Shown: positions 43,242-54,204 of the stretch, one piece after another | How the letters are laid out: each line of letters opens with the position of its first letter | Position numbering within the stretch: the first letter of the stretch is position 1 | Assembly (NCBI GenBank): GCA_040437565.1 | Contig: JBDOQK010000031.1 | Location: forward strand, 124,001 to 188,000 | Direction of reading: 5' to 3' | Source of the DNA: Albugo candida | Lineage: Eukaryota; Oomycota; Peronosporomycetes; Albuginales | Length of the DNA: 64,000 nucleotides | Program-made: the position numbers and the translations under genes | The notes under the pieces: generated by a model | Told to the model about the DNA's origin: nothing | Seen by the model: the letters and a program-made list of their open reading frames with translations, nothing else | The model's database searches: none

Positions 43242-46200
43242 TTAGTCTCGCTGCCACACGTACGATAGTGACAAGACCTCTTTTATATGCTCTACATTGG
43301 CGCAGACTGCGCGATAGTGAACTAGATCCGAAGCTCCCATCGCAACTATCTGTAAATTGAGTGTGAAGGGGAGAATATTGTGTTAACAAATCCGTTACTA
43401 GTTTACCTCTGCGCTCATCATAGCTTTTCCATACGTTTTCCATATAAGGCTGGTAAGCTGTACAAACACGCTTGATAAACTCACAACAATTAAATGTTGT
43501 TCAAAAAGAAAAATGTACCCTCCGCTTTCTTCTTTTACTGCCTAATAAGATTCCAAAATCTTCGTAAAAACTATGTAGATATTCTGGAGAGCAACTTCTT
43601 TTCAAGTTCTGACAAAGTAATTGTCTCTCTTGGTCATTACTCTACTCTCAGGGACACATAAGCATGTTTGCAAATACAATGTGATCAATCGACCACGTAC
43701 CACTTTATCAGGGCCACAATCGAAGTTGTCATGCTCTGGAACGAACGATGGTGATTTGCTAATGCTCCGCTTGCTAATGAAAGCAGCTCGCAAAAAGCTA
43801 CTTTGGTCCCCAGCTTCACTTTTTCTCTGCGCTGGGCTTCGTTCATTTTCCAGCATTCGCTTCTCCTCTTCTACTAGAATCTACGAATCACAACAACCTC
43901 GTAGCATATACGGCGAAATTCTTGGAGATATTATAACAGGCTCACATTCAGATTGAAGAAATTCGGAGTATCAAAGAGAAGCCAGAACTTAGCTCGATAA
44001 TATATTGATACATCCCGACTTTTCCAAAGATCGAAAATTCTCGCCCGGGTTTGCTGGAATGCTTGCACCATTTCCCTATAGAGAGTTCAACTTGAGGCTT
44101 GTAAACTGTATAAGAAGTGCATTCTCGTACTTCTGTGAATGCCTTCGGGAGATGCATCCACGGTGAATGCTCTGCAATTGGACGCAAGAAGATCGCCATT
44201 GTTGTAATCTTTTCCTGGTCATTCTTCCGCGCCAAATCGCTTGGAGACGACCAACGCTGAAGCAGATCTTGTGCAAGCGAGATTTTAACAGAAATTGCCT
44301 CATAAAAGACTGAAGTTTTCGTATCATATGGCGTTTCATGATCCACATTCGACGCTGTATACGCATCCGAAAAATAGCTTGAATTTTGATGACTGCCGTG
44401 CGAATTAAAATAAAGTGCATTCGGTGCCTACGGCCCTGCATCAAGCACTTAAATGAAAACGTTTGGCAAGCTTATAGAATGGAGAGAACCTTGGTCCATG
44501 TGATAACATAGCGCTGGAATGTTTTGAAAGCGAGTATTTGACTGAGATATCGCTTTCGTTGACGGCGCATCCGATAAAACGATTGAATCTGTCATAGTCA
44601 AAGTTGCGTAATTGTAGAAGACGCAAAAGTGGATACATCAACATCACGAACCTGAATGACTGATTTTCGTATCTCTTCCCATCCCGAATAACTAGCTGCA
44701 TTGGGTCGGAAAAAGGCGCTTTGATGGAAATGTAAGTCTTCTCGAATGATGCAAAGATTCCGTGGCTTGCGAACTATTCCGAATAGATTTCTATCCAACG
44801 CAAACATCGACGTTACTACCAAACTTCCCGATTATCATATACAGAGCACACTTTTTCAGCTTGGGAAAATAATTGTACTACATATTTGCGTCAGCCAAAC
44901 ACCATCTTGCGATAAACAAATCGAATCACCTTGTACCTTGTAAGTAATCCCTTCTGGAAGCCCAAAAGCGGATGGAGGAGGAGCCACGAAAGTTTCTTGT
45001 ATCTCTTCAGAGTTGTCCGTCAAAAAGCTACAATCATACTTTTTTTTTCCGATGGTCAAGGAGCGATTGAGCTTTTCATGGATTGACTGATCGAAAAATA
45101 ACACTTTTCCTGATTTCGCATTATCGGCACGTTCAGCACAGAAGCGCTGAAACATCTGCGTCGATAGTAATTGTGTCAAAAACGATTTCGTCCCATTGTC
45201 CGTTATCTCATGGAGAAATCCATCCGCATCAAATGAAGTCTTAGTGTAGAAGGCTTCATCATCATTTCGCTACAAACTCGCGTTTCGTAAAAAATGAAGA
45301 CACAGAGAAAGAAAAGCTTCCGTACCAGGTATTGAGGGTATTTTCGCAGCATACTAACAAAAAATCTCAAAAAGCTTCTCCGAATGCCATGCGTTGAGAA
45401 AGTTTGCGTTTCATTGTAATAACTATCCGTCAAAGATACCGTCGACCAGATATCTTCGTGTTTGTTGAGTGCATTTGGACTTGTGCTTGGCATCACACCT
45501 ACGTTAGGCGATTCCCCATGATAACTAGACGACGTAGACGCACGACTTCCTCTTTGAAAGCTTCGGTGGCGCAGCTGTTCTGTTTTTGAATCCAATGACG
45601 ATGGGGATGGAAGCTGCGACTTGGATGCGGGTGACGATGAATGCGATGACAAGTAAACAGGTGAAGGGGAAGTTACTCCTCGACTTCGTATGCTTTTTCC
45701 CACTTGCTGAGATACGTTGTTGGAGATGCGATGAGAGTTTGATTGAGCATGCAACCTGTTGTGTGGTAGCGTGTGCCCGTCTTCGACCACAAACGCATCG
45801 ATCGGGTTGATGTTGTCTTCATTTGCAAAAGCCTGGTTACAAACGAAATCTTAAATGCACGGTATTACTCTTCACAGACACTCACAAAATCGGCTTTGTT
45901 AACATCGGACGCGAATGGATCGAATATCTACATCAAGTCATTCCTTATGAAAGCTTCACAAGTAGCAAGATAATAAAACTTCATACGTTGCCATATTCCA
46001 AAAGCTTTGAGCGAAGCTTTTTCGCCTCTCGATCGGGCAGCTTCGGGAGTGTAATGGAAATGTCATCTTCATCCAAAGCTGGAATGACTCTAGATGCAGA
46101 ATAATGAATCCGGGCAGATTTGAGTACTCGTGACATACCGATTATGGTCCAGATCGACAAAGAATATCCCTCTCATCCTGCTTGACATTACTTTCAGCAT

Positions 46201-47933
46201 TGAAGCGTGCGCACCAATCAGAAACGGAACCGGAGCTTCAATCATGTCCCACATGGATAACGGAAGCACCGGTATGTAGACACCTTGCCACGAAAACGGA
46301 AACAACAGAGATAAAAGTGTCTCTGCAATCGGAGTCAGGATTGCAATATGTTTGGAGCACAGCACAACCTATCATGCTCATTAGTGTGGGCAATCGACAC
46401 CGATTAGGATGGAAACTTACTTTGTACTCCAAGATGATGCATGTGAAAATTGTAAGTATGTTGTTGATATCGAGCGTCCGAAAGAGCGGACGGAAGGAGT
46501 ACTGCCAAAGAGGGCCGTATGGGGAAATGCAGATAGAAAAAATATCAAAAGTACGTACATCAACCAGAGAAAATGTATTTTTCGGAGGCCTAAATATGGT
46601 ATGGATGTCTTCAGGAAAAGTTATCTGGACTTGAACTAGCCCTTTGGGAGGAACTGGTATCTCTGACACAAAATTGGTAATGTAGCGTTCCAGCGGCATC
46701 GGAGATTCGGATAACGTGACCCGATATATCTAAAATCCGCCCGACGTCAATAACTTTCATATATTATGTTGCAAAAGATGCTTCTCTGCTGCAACTCACC
46801 TGCCGGAGAAATTCCTGAAAAGTTGTAAAATACGGATAATGCGATAAGATTAGGATACATTTTGGACGATAAATTGTTCGCGTGTACGGGAGAGTACCTC
46901 CCTTGTTCAATACGTCAGCGCATACCGACAATTGCCTACATTTGTTCGAATCAAAATCGAATGAATATAAGCGATCATATAAAATCAATTTGGCTGACCC
47001 GTCTGACGTTTTGGTGAACAAAGATATCAACTCCAAAGGATGCAATTTCTCGTAAAACTTGAAGACTGAAGCATACAACTTGACACCATTGACATTCGTT
47101 AAAACAAAAGAGAAAGTTGTTGGAGCTTTGTATGTATTTAAGAGACGGTATCCCTCAGGAAACGAAAACTCTGGTATATGCGATAATAGGAATTCATCTT
47201 CGGCCATAGATTCCCGGGGAACCATATCAACTACCACAGGCACAAAATCAAGACTATCCAATGAGATAATTTGTGCTCCATCTTCCAAATGGCGCTGCTT
47301 GCCTCCAACCACGATAAAGTGATTTATGAAGCGTGTTTTATTTTCCGTCGTATTCTCCTTCGGTTTTTCTTTTTGCAATTCATCTGATTCATATTTTTCA
47401 TCTACCCAAAGTCTCGTTCCCAAACTTTCGTTGTTCTCAAATTCCTCTTGATCAGCGTGAAGTGCTAATCGATACTTCATCCGTATCAAATTCAATTGTC
47501 TCCAGTCATCAGTCAGGTGGCATGGGTCAAAATCGCTACTTTCGTTACCTCTACTTTTGGCCAGTAGCTCATAGTCAGCATTTACTTTCTTGTTGCCACC
47601 GAAACTGATCACTTGCTGAATTTCCTTCTCACTCCAGGTATCCAAATGCAATGATTTTATTCTGGAAGTGTACACACCAAGCTTTCGATGTAATCCAGCA
47701 CATTGAATACAAAGAAATACCCCCAGTGAAGAACTGACCCACACTGAATCCTGTAAGTGTGCATTGCAATCCGCACAGTGTTGATTTTCGAGCTCTGAAC
47801 GATAAAAATCCGTCAACTTACGCATTCGTCTCTGTTGATTTACCAGTGGCGATGCCGTAGCTCTATCAGATACTAATTCTGAGTCGCAAAATGTGGTGGA
47901 GCGGTATATAGGCTCAATTTGAGGCTGCAACAT
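43242..47933 (-). CDS. ArfGAP-DENN-IQ fusion protein
   Basis: One multi-exon gene joins an Arf GTPase-activating domain to a Rab-GEF (DENN) module. Exon 1 (47933-46800) has the ArfGAP zinc finger (C53-x2-C56-x18-C75-x2-C78) with catalytic Arg in LHRKLGVYTSRI (R83), then the upstream DENN part (FSFVLTNVNGVKLYASVF, PKCILILSHYPYF). A 70-nt intron joins in phase to the core DENN: SESPMPLERYITNFVSEIP, LFRTLDINNILTIFTCIILE, LLFPFSWQGVYIPVLPLSMW, APVPFLIGAHASM. A Ser-rich linker (45832-45400) precedes the dDENN (FLTQLLSTQMFQRFCAERAD). Then five or six IQ motifs follow (IQSFYRMRRQRKR, IQAIFRMRIQRRMW, LQAIWRGRMTRKR and others), and a C-terminal helical tail. Every junction tested is in phase. Roughly 1,200 residues. 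The stop is at 43242-43244. Confidence 0.88.
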
Positions 47934-48395
47934 CGTAGAGCTCCTGACCCACTCTGACTATGGTTTAAAATACCAGAATTAAAAAGGTATGAAACGCCTT
48001 ATGACGATACAGAATTTGTGCGATTTGCAGGAACCTCTAGCATTACATTCATGGGTCCGACCACGCAGTGAGGTATATCGTGTTTATAGTGTGCTTTAAT
48101 GGCAGAAACAATTGAGAATAATAAAACACAGCTTAGAATTCGAGGCTCCGAGCGTATAATTTGCATCGAGCAAGTGTTAAGAATTCTTTATTAAATACGT
48201 AGGAAGTTTAAGCGACACAAAGCAACACAAAATCACGTTTGAATCATGTAACTAAACGGATCCTACGGATCCTATCGAATAGTATCACGATCTTTGCCAC
48301 GCCTTTTCAGACATTTTTGGTGTCAGAAGGCATTTGGTGTGTCTATCCCGAGACCGTTTAGTTTTTTAATCTTACAAAATCGTGAGGTTGGCGAT
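47934..48395. promoter_or_regulatory. Divergent intergenic region
   Basis: 462 bp between the start codons of the ArfGAP-DENN gene (minus) and the repeat-protein gene (plus). No coding sequence is seen apart from an upstream in-frame extension (48294-48395) of the plus gene that lacks an ATG. Presumably holds both promoters. Confidence 0.5.
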
Positions 48396-50099
48396 ATGCA
48401 TCTTCTACCCCGTTTGAGTGTCTGGAGAATCTTCCTTGTATTCTCATCTTCGCAATTGTGTCTCGAAGGATATGAACGGTCGAGGAGTGCGGATGCTATA
48501 TTAACAGTTCCTGTCACGGTGGACGGAAATGTGGAAGATTTACGCTTGTTTGAGGGAGAGAGTTATGAAGATGCTGCAACGGCATTTGCTCGAACGAATG
48601 GGCTTATGAACTTGAAAGATCCAAACAAAGCTCAACAAATAGTTCAGCAGCTTTCGGGTATTCTGAAGGACCGATCGATGGCAATGCAATCAGCAGAGCC
48701 TACTCCAAGCGAGACCGAATCGGAGCGGACCGTGCAGCTCACAATTCCCTTAACGATTGACGGATCGTCCACACAATTAGTCAAGTACAAAGAAGAAAAC
48801 TCTCAAGATGCCGTGAATCGTTTTTTCTCAACTTTGACACTGACAGAGGATGTCAAGGCACAACTCGTTCCACAGCTGCTATCGTTGATTCAGACTCGGC
48901 TTGAGGAAATCCAAGTAAGAAAAGAAGAATTGTTCTCATTCACAGTCACCATAGACGGAAAGGATACGGTCGTTCGTCACTATCAAGACGGTAATCCGGA
49001 AGAAGAGGCCATGGATGTGTTACGAGCTCTGAATATGGATTTGATAACGATGCAGCATCTGGCACCGCAAATCAAAGCTGAAATAACAAAACGCTTGGGG
49101 ATGGGTGGATTATCGGAAGCTCAGTCACACGAGAATGTCATATCGGATTCTCATCGTGAGCTATTCACGGTCCAAGTTACGATCAATGGCATTGCAGCCG
49201 ATCTTGCACACAATGAAGGAGACACATTGGAGGAAACTGCATCATCGTTTCTGCATAAGCATGGAATCATTGATGAAGAAAGTGTTCAAACTTATATGCC
49301 CCAGTTGATTGATATTCTACGTGCACGACTTGATGCCTTACAAGTAAAACAAGAAGAATCAAGCCCTGTGGAGCCTACCTCACACGACCCAAAGTCACTT
49401 GTGGAGGAGCAAGCATTACCAGAGCCTTTTGTCATTATCAATGTACAGGTCGAAGATGGTCACGAGGCATTGCTTCGCTACTACGAAGGTGACGATATCA
49501 ATTTAACCGTGAAGCATTTCTTAGAATCCTTCAAGCTCGCAGATGATGAGATATATCAGCAAAATTTTCATCACTTGGTTACGCTTATCCAAGATCGTGT
49601 GAAAACAAGACTTGAAGAGCTATCACAAGCCGACAATTCCCGACATCCTACTGTGTTTACGGTGCCCGTGAGTTTGGGTGGTGTCGAGCACAACTTTGAG
49701 TATTATGAAGGGCAAGAGCCTTTGCATGCGATACGAACATTTTGTGATGAACGGCTCCAGACCTTCCGCGTCGATAACTCTATCGAGTTTGATAATGCAC
49801 AGATGCAGGAATGCGAAAACGTGCTAGTGTCTCACATGAAGAACATTTTGGAACAGCCCAGAGCGCGAGAGGAGCAGGATGCTGCCGGACATGCTGAGGA
49901 CACCACTCAACTCGATAAAGCGGAACTTCTTTTCACAATCGAAATTGATATTGGAGACTCACGAATTGCGCACCTCAAGTACCATCAAGGCCAGAATCCG
50001 ACCTCTGTGGCTGAAGCCTTTTGTGAAGAGTTCAAGATTGACGTAAAAAACGTCCCGATGCTTGTTGAAGCACTTGAAGGGCAGCTAACAAAGCTCTAA
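48396..50099 (+). CDS. Seven-repeat protein with a probable signal peptide
   Basis: A single exon, 567 residues from the first in-frame ATG. The N-terminus MHLLPRLSVWRIFLVFSSSQ looks like a signal peptide, so secretion or ER entry is likely. The rest is seven divergent units of ~70-90 residues, each beginning with a beta-strand pair (TVPVTVDGN, TIPLTIDGS, FTVTIDGKD, TVQVTINGI, IINVQVEDG, TVPVSLGGV, TIEIDIGDS), then a [LRH]xYxEGxxxxxA turn, and ending in a helix of the type LxPQLxxLIQxRLEEI. The unit pattern is clear from sequence; no named domain fits for sure (a small ubiquitin-like or PB1-like fold is possible). In an oomycete a secreted repeat protein could face the host, but no RxLR, CHxC or Crinkler motif is seen. 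Confidence 0.75.
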   Translation: MHLLPRLSVWRIFLVFSSSQLCLEGYERSRSADAILTVPVTVDGNVEDLRLFEGESYEDAATAFARTNGLMNLKDPNKAQQIVQQLSGILKDRSMAMQSAEPTPSETESERTVQLTIPLTIDGSSTQLVKYKEENSQDAVNRFFSTLTLTEDVKAQLVPQLLSLIQTRLEEIQVRKEELFSFTVTIDGKDTVVRHYQDGNPEEEAMDVLRALNMDLITMQHLAPQIKAEITKRLGMGGLSEAQSHENVISDSHRELFTVQVTINGIAADLAHNEGDTLEETASSFLHKHGIIDEESVQTYMPQLIDILRARLDALQVKQEESSPVEPTSHDPKSLVEEQALPEPFVIINVQVEDGHEALLRYYEGDDINLTVKHFLESFKLADDEIYQQNFHHLVTLIQDRVKTRLEELSQADNSRHPTVFTVPVSLGGVEHNFEYYEGQEPLHAIRTFCDERLQTFRVDNSIEFDNAQMQECENVLVSHMKNILEQPRAREEQDAAGHAEDTTQLDKAELLFTIEIDIGDSRIAHLKYHQGQNPTSVAEAFCEEFKIDVKNVPMLVEALEGQLTKL

Positions 50100-50144
50100 G
50101 TATCAGTATAAAACACCAATGTTTCTTATATGCGCTTTGGTACG

Positions 50145-52823
50145 TTATATCGCGTCTTCAAAATCATTTTCATCCAAGGAGTCCAATACTTCTGCTTTAC
50201 CTAGCTTTTTCAACTCTTCCTGAAGCCTTATCACACCAGAATGCGAGATAGAATTGTTGTTCAGATTTAAGCGACTAAGCTGAGGTAATCGCGGTATCAT
50301 CCATTTCGTAAGTGCTTTCGTTCCTTCCGAGTCGATCTCATTGCCATAAAACGATAAGTCCAGTATGGAGCCATTACATTGTGCTTTGTTTACAGCCAGC
50401 CATTCAGAGAACTCGGACAAACCATCCGAGGTAATCTCATTCTCCTCCAAAACAAGCATCTCAAGATGAGATTGCCTCGCAATCATGGGTGCGATAGCAA
50501 CCAATCCTTCATCTCCTAGTTCATTACCAGAAATGTCGAGATGTTGCAATGAGATTTTCGCCTCATTAATTGCTGTGAGAATTTGAACCAGCCCTTCTTG
50601 ACCCAGAGAAGCATCTCGAAGCTTCAAGAATTCCAATTCCTTTTGTCGACTAATGGCATCAGCCAAAGCCGATGCGCCTTCATGCTGAAAGGAGCAATCG
50701 CTGAGGTCCAAATACCTGAGACGCTTCATGTGAATGGCGATGCTACGCGCTAATTTTTCACTGGCTTCTAAACCAGCACGTGCACTAGCATAACGGAATG
50801 ACGTCAGGAAGCAGCAATGTTCCAGCATTTCAGCAACTGCTATGCAGCCACCAGGCCCACTCATATTATTGTAGAAATGAAATGTCTCCAGAGCCCACGC
50901 GGTTTTGGCCAGATTATCTTTCGGGTCGATTTGTAAAACCACTTCTTGCACGATAAATGAGGCGGCAGCGGCTGAAATGCCGTTATTGCAAAAGTATAGA
51001 TGACGAAGTCTTGGTTGTGGTTTTAACAAACTCAAACAAGCTCGAACGCCTTTCTCGCCTAGTGCATTATCGCTCAGATCGATTTCTTCGAGTTGTTGAG
51101 TACACAATGCGTCACAAACGATTTGAAGGACGCATAATGCTTCATCCTCAGGGCGACCCGCAATGATATCTGCCAAATCTGCTGCTTTGAGATTTACCAA
51201 TCGACTTAAGAAAAGCTCAACAAGCAGTTTGGCTCCATCGGCAGTGTAGCTTTTCCCTCGAAGAGCGATTTTGTCGTAGTGAAGAGGTTTCGATGCATCT
51301 TCGATACTGACACCATTAGTACTCAGTAGCTGCTTGACGCGAGCGGCGTCTACGACCTCTCTGGATTCATCCGTAAACTCAAACAAAGTATTGGTTTTGA
51401 CGAGAGAAATTTCTTGCATCAAAGCAGCCAAATCTTCTACTTCATCATCCTCTTTGACATTGGCGATCCCTTTGTCAACGGTATCGACTCTCTGATTATT
51501 TTTCAAAGATGCGACGATAGCTGTTACTGCTGCTTTTGAGAGATTGCTACCCTCCAGTTTCAAAGAATTTAAATGCTTTTTGGAGACACAAGCATTGATT
51601 AGCGCCAATGCACCTGCTTTCCTGATCCCGCAATTATTCATGTTTATCTTTGCTATTGCTGGAGTGACGTGTGCGCGAAGCAAAGTGCCAGCTAGTATTT
51701 GGGCTCCACGTAATCCAAAATTATTTTGCTCAAGTTCCAAAACTTCCAAGTGTTTCATCACAGGTAGAACCTCTACTAATTTCACCATACTCTCAGAATC
51801 AAGCTCATTCGCTGAGAGATCTAACACTTCTAACAATACACGCTTTTTGCACTTGAAAACTGAATCGAAAGCTTCAGCAATTGCAATCACTCCATTCATC
51901 TTGATACCACAATTACGTAACTTCAAATACTTCATTTGCACTTGCCTTTTCAACGCTTCACCGACGATGATAGCACCGTCGTCGCCGAGGATAGATCCAC
52001 TGAGGTCCAATTTTTTCAGATTGATCGTCGTAGACCTTTTGATACCATTAGCAATACATGATCCATCAAGCGTGGCATGCGTTGCTGAAAATCGAAAGTC
52101 ACATAAAAATGGCGAGCAGCTGAGAATTTCGCTTATAGCTTCCACACCATTATCGTTCAGATTGTTTTGAAAGTGAAGGGTCTCTAGACGAGTCGTACCA
52201 TTTTGTACAAGAATAACTTGGTCACGAATGAATTTTGCGTCTGCGGCAGACATTTCGCAATCACATAAATACAAATGTTTTAGATTTTGCTTGTTTTGCA
52301 ATAGTTTACAACATGTACGAGTGAGCATCTCGCCCAATGCATTGTGACTCAAATCTATACTGTTGACACTATTTGCGCATTCAAATGGATCACACAGCTG
52401 CTGTAGAATGTCCGCTACCGACTCTTTCGGGTGTCCAGCAGTGACATTATTGAGATCAACAATCTCCAGTTGACCAAGTAAATTGTTTTTGCTCATAAGG
52501 TTGACATATGCGGCAAATTGTTGTGCTGCTGCTAAATTGAGAGATTTGTTGCGCAATGAAATTTCGAGAATTGGATTCTTTAATTGTTCAAACGGCATGA
52601 ACGATTTCATCATATCGCATAATTGCGATTGATCGATGATCTCGCATTCAGAATCCGCGAACGCTACCCTTTGGAAAGATGTCTTAACATTAGCATTAGC
52701 GTTCATAATTTTCGATTTTGGAACATCCAGAACCATGGATTCGTAACAGTTAACAAACATGTCATAGCAACTGCGTTTTAATTTCAAAATTGCATATCTC
52801 CGACGCAATTCTTTTCTCGCCAT
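50145..52823 (-). CDS. Tandem double RanGAP (Ran GTPase-activating protein)
   Basis: RanGAP stimulates GTP hydrolysis by Ran and drives nuclear transport; it works through a crescent of LRRs. A single exon of 893 residues from ATG 52823. The C-terminal half (~500-893) is a canonical plant-type RanGAP: IIAGRPEDEALCVLQ, DLSDNALGEKGVRACLSLL, LYFCNNGISAAAA (Asn ~613 aligns with the catalytic Asn131 of fission-yeast Rna1p), ETFHFYNNM, and an acidic tail. The N-terminal half (~95-400) repeats the same sequence order: TAGHPKESVADILQQL, DLSHNALGEM, LYLCDCEMSAADA, ETLHFQNNLNDNG. There NN is replaced by DC, so the first copy is probably inactive. No WPP domain. Its ATG overlaps the ATG of the divergent gene by two bases. 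Confidence 0.85.
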   Translation of the reverse strand: MARKELRRRYAILKLKRSCYDMFVNCYESMVLDVPKSKIMNANANVKTSFQRVAFADSECEIIDQSQLCDMMKSFMPFEQLKNPILEISLRNKSLNLAAAQQFAAYVNLMSKNNLLGQLEIVDLNNVTAGHPKESVADILQQLCDPFECANSVNSIDLSHNALGEMLTRTCCKLLQNKQNLKHLYLCDCEMSAADAKFIRDQVILVQNGTTRLETLHFQNNLNDNGVEAISEILSCSPFLCDFRFSATHATLDGSCIANGIKRSTTINLKKLDLSGSILGDDGAIIVGEALKRQVQMKYLKLRNCGIKMNGVIAIAEAFDSVFKCKKRVLLEVLDLSANELDSESMVKLVEVLPVMKHLEVLELEQNNFGLRGAQILAGTLLRAHVTPAIAKINMNNCGIRKAGALALINACVSKKHLNSLKLEGSNLSKAAVTAIVASLKNNQRVDTVDKGIANVKEDDEVEDLAALMQEISLVKTNTLFEFTDESREVVDAARVKQLLSTNGVSIEDASKPLHYDKIALRGKSYTADGAKLLVELFLSRLVNLKAADLADIIAGRPEDEALCVLQIVCDALCTQQLEEIDLSDNALGEKGVRACLSLLKPQPRLRHLYFCNNGISAAAASFIVQEVVLQIDPKDNLAKTAWALETFHFYNNMSGPGGCIAVAEMLEHCCFLTSFRYASARAGLEASEKLARSIAIHMKRLRYLDLSDCSFQHEGASALADAISRQKELEFLKLRDASLGQEGLVQILTAINEAKISLQHLDISGNELGDEGLVAIAPMIARQSHLEMLVLEENEITSDGLSEFSEWLAVNKAQCNGSILDLSFYGNEIDSEGTKALTKWMIPRLPQLSRLNLNNNSISHSGVIRLQEELKKLGKAEVLDSLDENDFEDAI

Positions 52824-54151
52824 GTCGACTGAAAGAGCACCACTCTCATCAAATGATAACACATCAGCAGTAAAATCTCAGGAATCAATACCTGCGTTCT
52901 TGTCTCCAGTGTCTAAACTTGAATTGGCACGTAAATATGCTGCTGACGAGCAACAAAAGCGAATTGAAGCTGCCAATGAGCGTTTAGTCAACCAATTAAA
53001 ACAGCGCTCAATAAAGCGAAAGAAAACCGAAACTCAGCTTGAAGAACATATACAGAAAAAGATGAAGAAAATCGTGACGACGGAACGACTGCATACATCA
53101 TATCTGAGTGAAGAAACGACAAATGACGCTGACTCGGAGGCTGAATCAGGGCCCAATTCAATGAGGGTCATCAGTCAGATACAGAGTACTGTCGTCTCAA
53201 ATGAGAAACCAGTACTTTCTGTGGATGGCGGTCAAGTGAGCATGGATTCTGATCAGCAACGTCTACCAGAGCCAGGTACGATTTGCCTCTAATGAGATCT
53301 CTCGAGCAATCTACTATCACAGAATCTCACTTTCTATTTCACTGAGTTAGTCGATCTCAGAAATGTTAGTGATATTAGCAGTTTGGAAACAGTAGAAGAT
53401 GAAGGTATCACTCGAACGTTGCTACGGTCTGTGTCGAATACATTCAGATGTATCATTTATCGTGCTTTAGTCAACCAACCGATTCAATGTTCATAGGGAG
53501 GCTAGAAAGAAGCTGGACCGAATAGCAGCCAATAGTGTATCGAATCATAGCTCTCCGACGAGTTTTCAAAGCCCGAGCAAAGCGGCTATGCTAGAAGACT
53601 TTGAAAAAAGTCATTCGCACAGCGATCCGAGTCAAAAAAAAGCAGGAACAGAGCTTCATCGGCCGTTGACCAACTATCATTTGAAACAAATGGGATACGC
53701 TGACAATGTCAACATATACGCTCCTATGCATGAACAGCAGTCGCAACTCAAGGAATTCGAAGCGAAGCAAACGCGAGTGGAACGTGATTGGAACATTCAC
53801 AAGAAGATTGAATTTCAGTCTCCAAATCCCAATGAAGATTCTGAGTACGATGATGAGGACTTCTTGTCGTACGAGGCAGATGATATGGAAGCATACACTA
53901 AAACATCAAAGAACGAGATAAGAGGATCGAATGCACATATGCAAACTCAACGGTATCTACCACAGCATTCAGAGCCATTGCAGCGCACTGAGCAATTGAA
54001 GAGGAGAAAAAATACGCGCTCATCTTCTCTGTGGTATGTACCATTATATATGATATCGTTATTTTTGATGATTCTAGCCATCATGCTCGCAACGGATGTT
54101 TTTGAGGAGTACCATAACAATTTCTGGTCTCTAATATTACAATATGTTTAG
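52822..54151 (+). CDS. C-tail membrane protein with an LETVE-ITR motif (paralog of 54205-54840)
   Basis: Unknown family. Exons 52822-53275, 53351-53426 and 53497-54151 join in phase (394 residues). Order: a Lys/Glu-rich coiled-coil-like region (~25-80), acidic linker, the motif SSLETVEDEGITRTLL in exon 2, a second charged region with an acidic stretch (EDSEYDDEDFLSYEADDMEA), and near the end one hydrophobic helix (SLWYVPLYMISLFLMILAIM) followed by a short tail, so a tail-anchored topology is likely. The convergent neighbour shares the motif and the PLY-containing helix. Its start codon overlaps that of RanGAP on the other strand. No function can be assigned. Confidence 0.7.
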
Positions 54152-54204
54152 CATAGACACTTCGAGCTTGGTCATTGTGGCTCACTTTTGATTTCGAGGA
54201 CTCC

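Noticed and set aside
43621-43956. 111-residue plus-strand frame opposite the 3' exons of the ArfGAP-DENN gene
   Set aside because: The minus strand has spliced, in-phase coding exons here; the plus frame is their shadow.
48294-48395. Longer N-terminus for the seven-repeat protein
   Set aside because: Begins with TTG, not ATG; the first in-frame ATG gives a sensible signal peptide.
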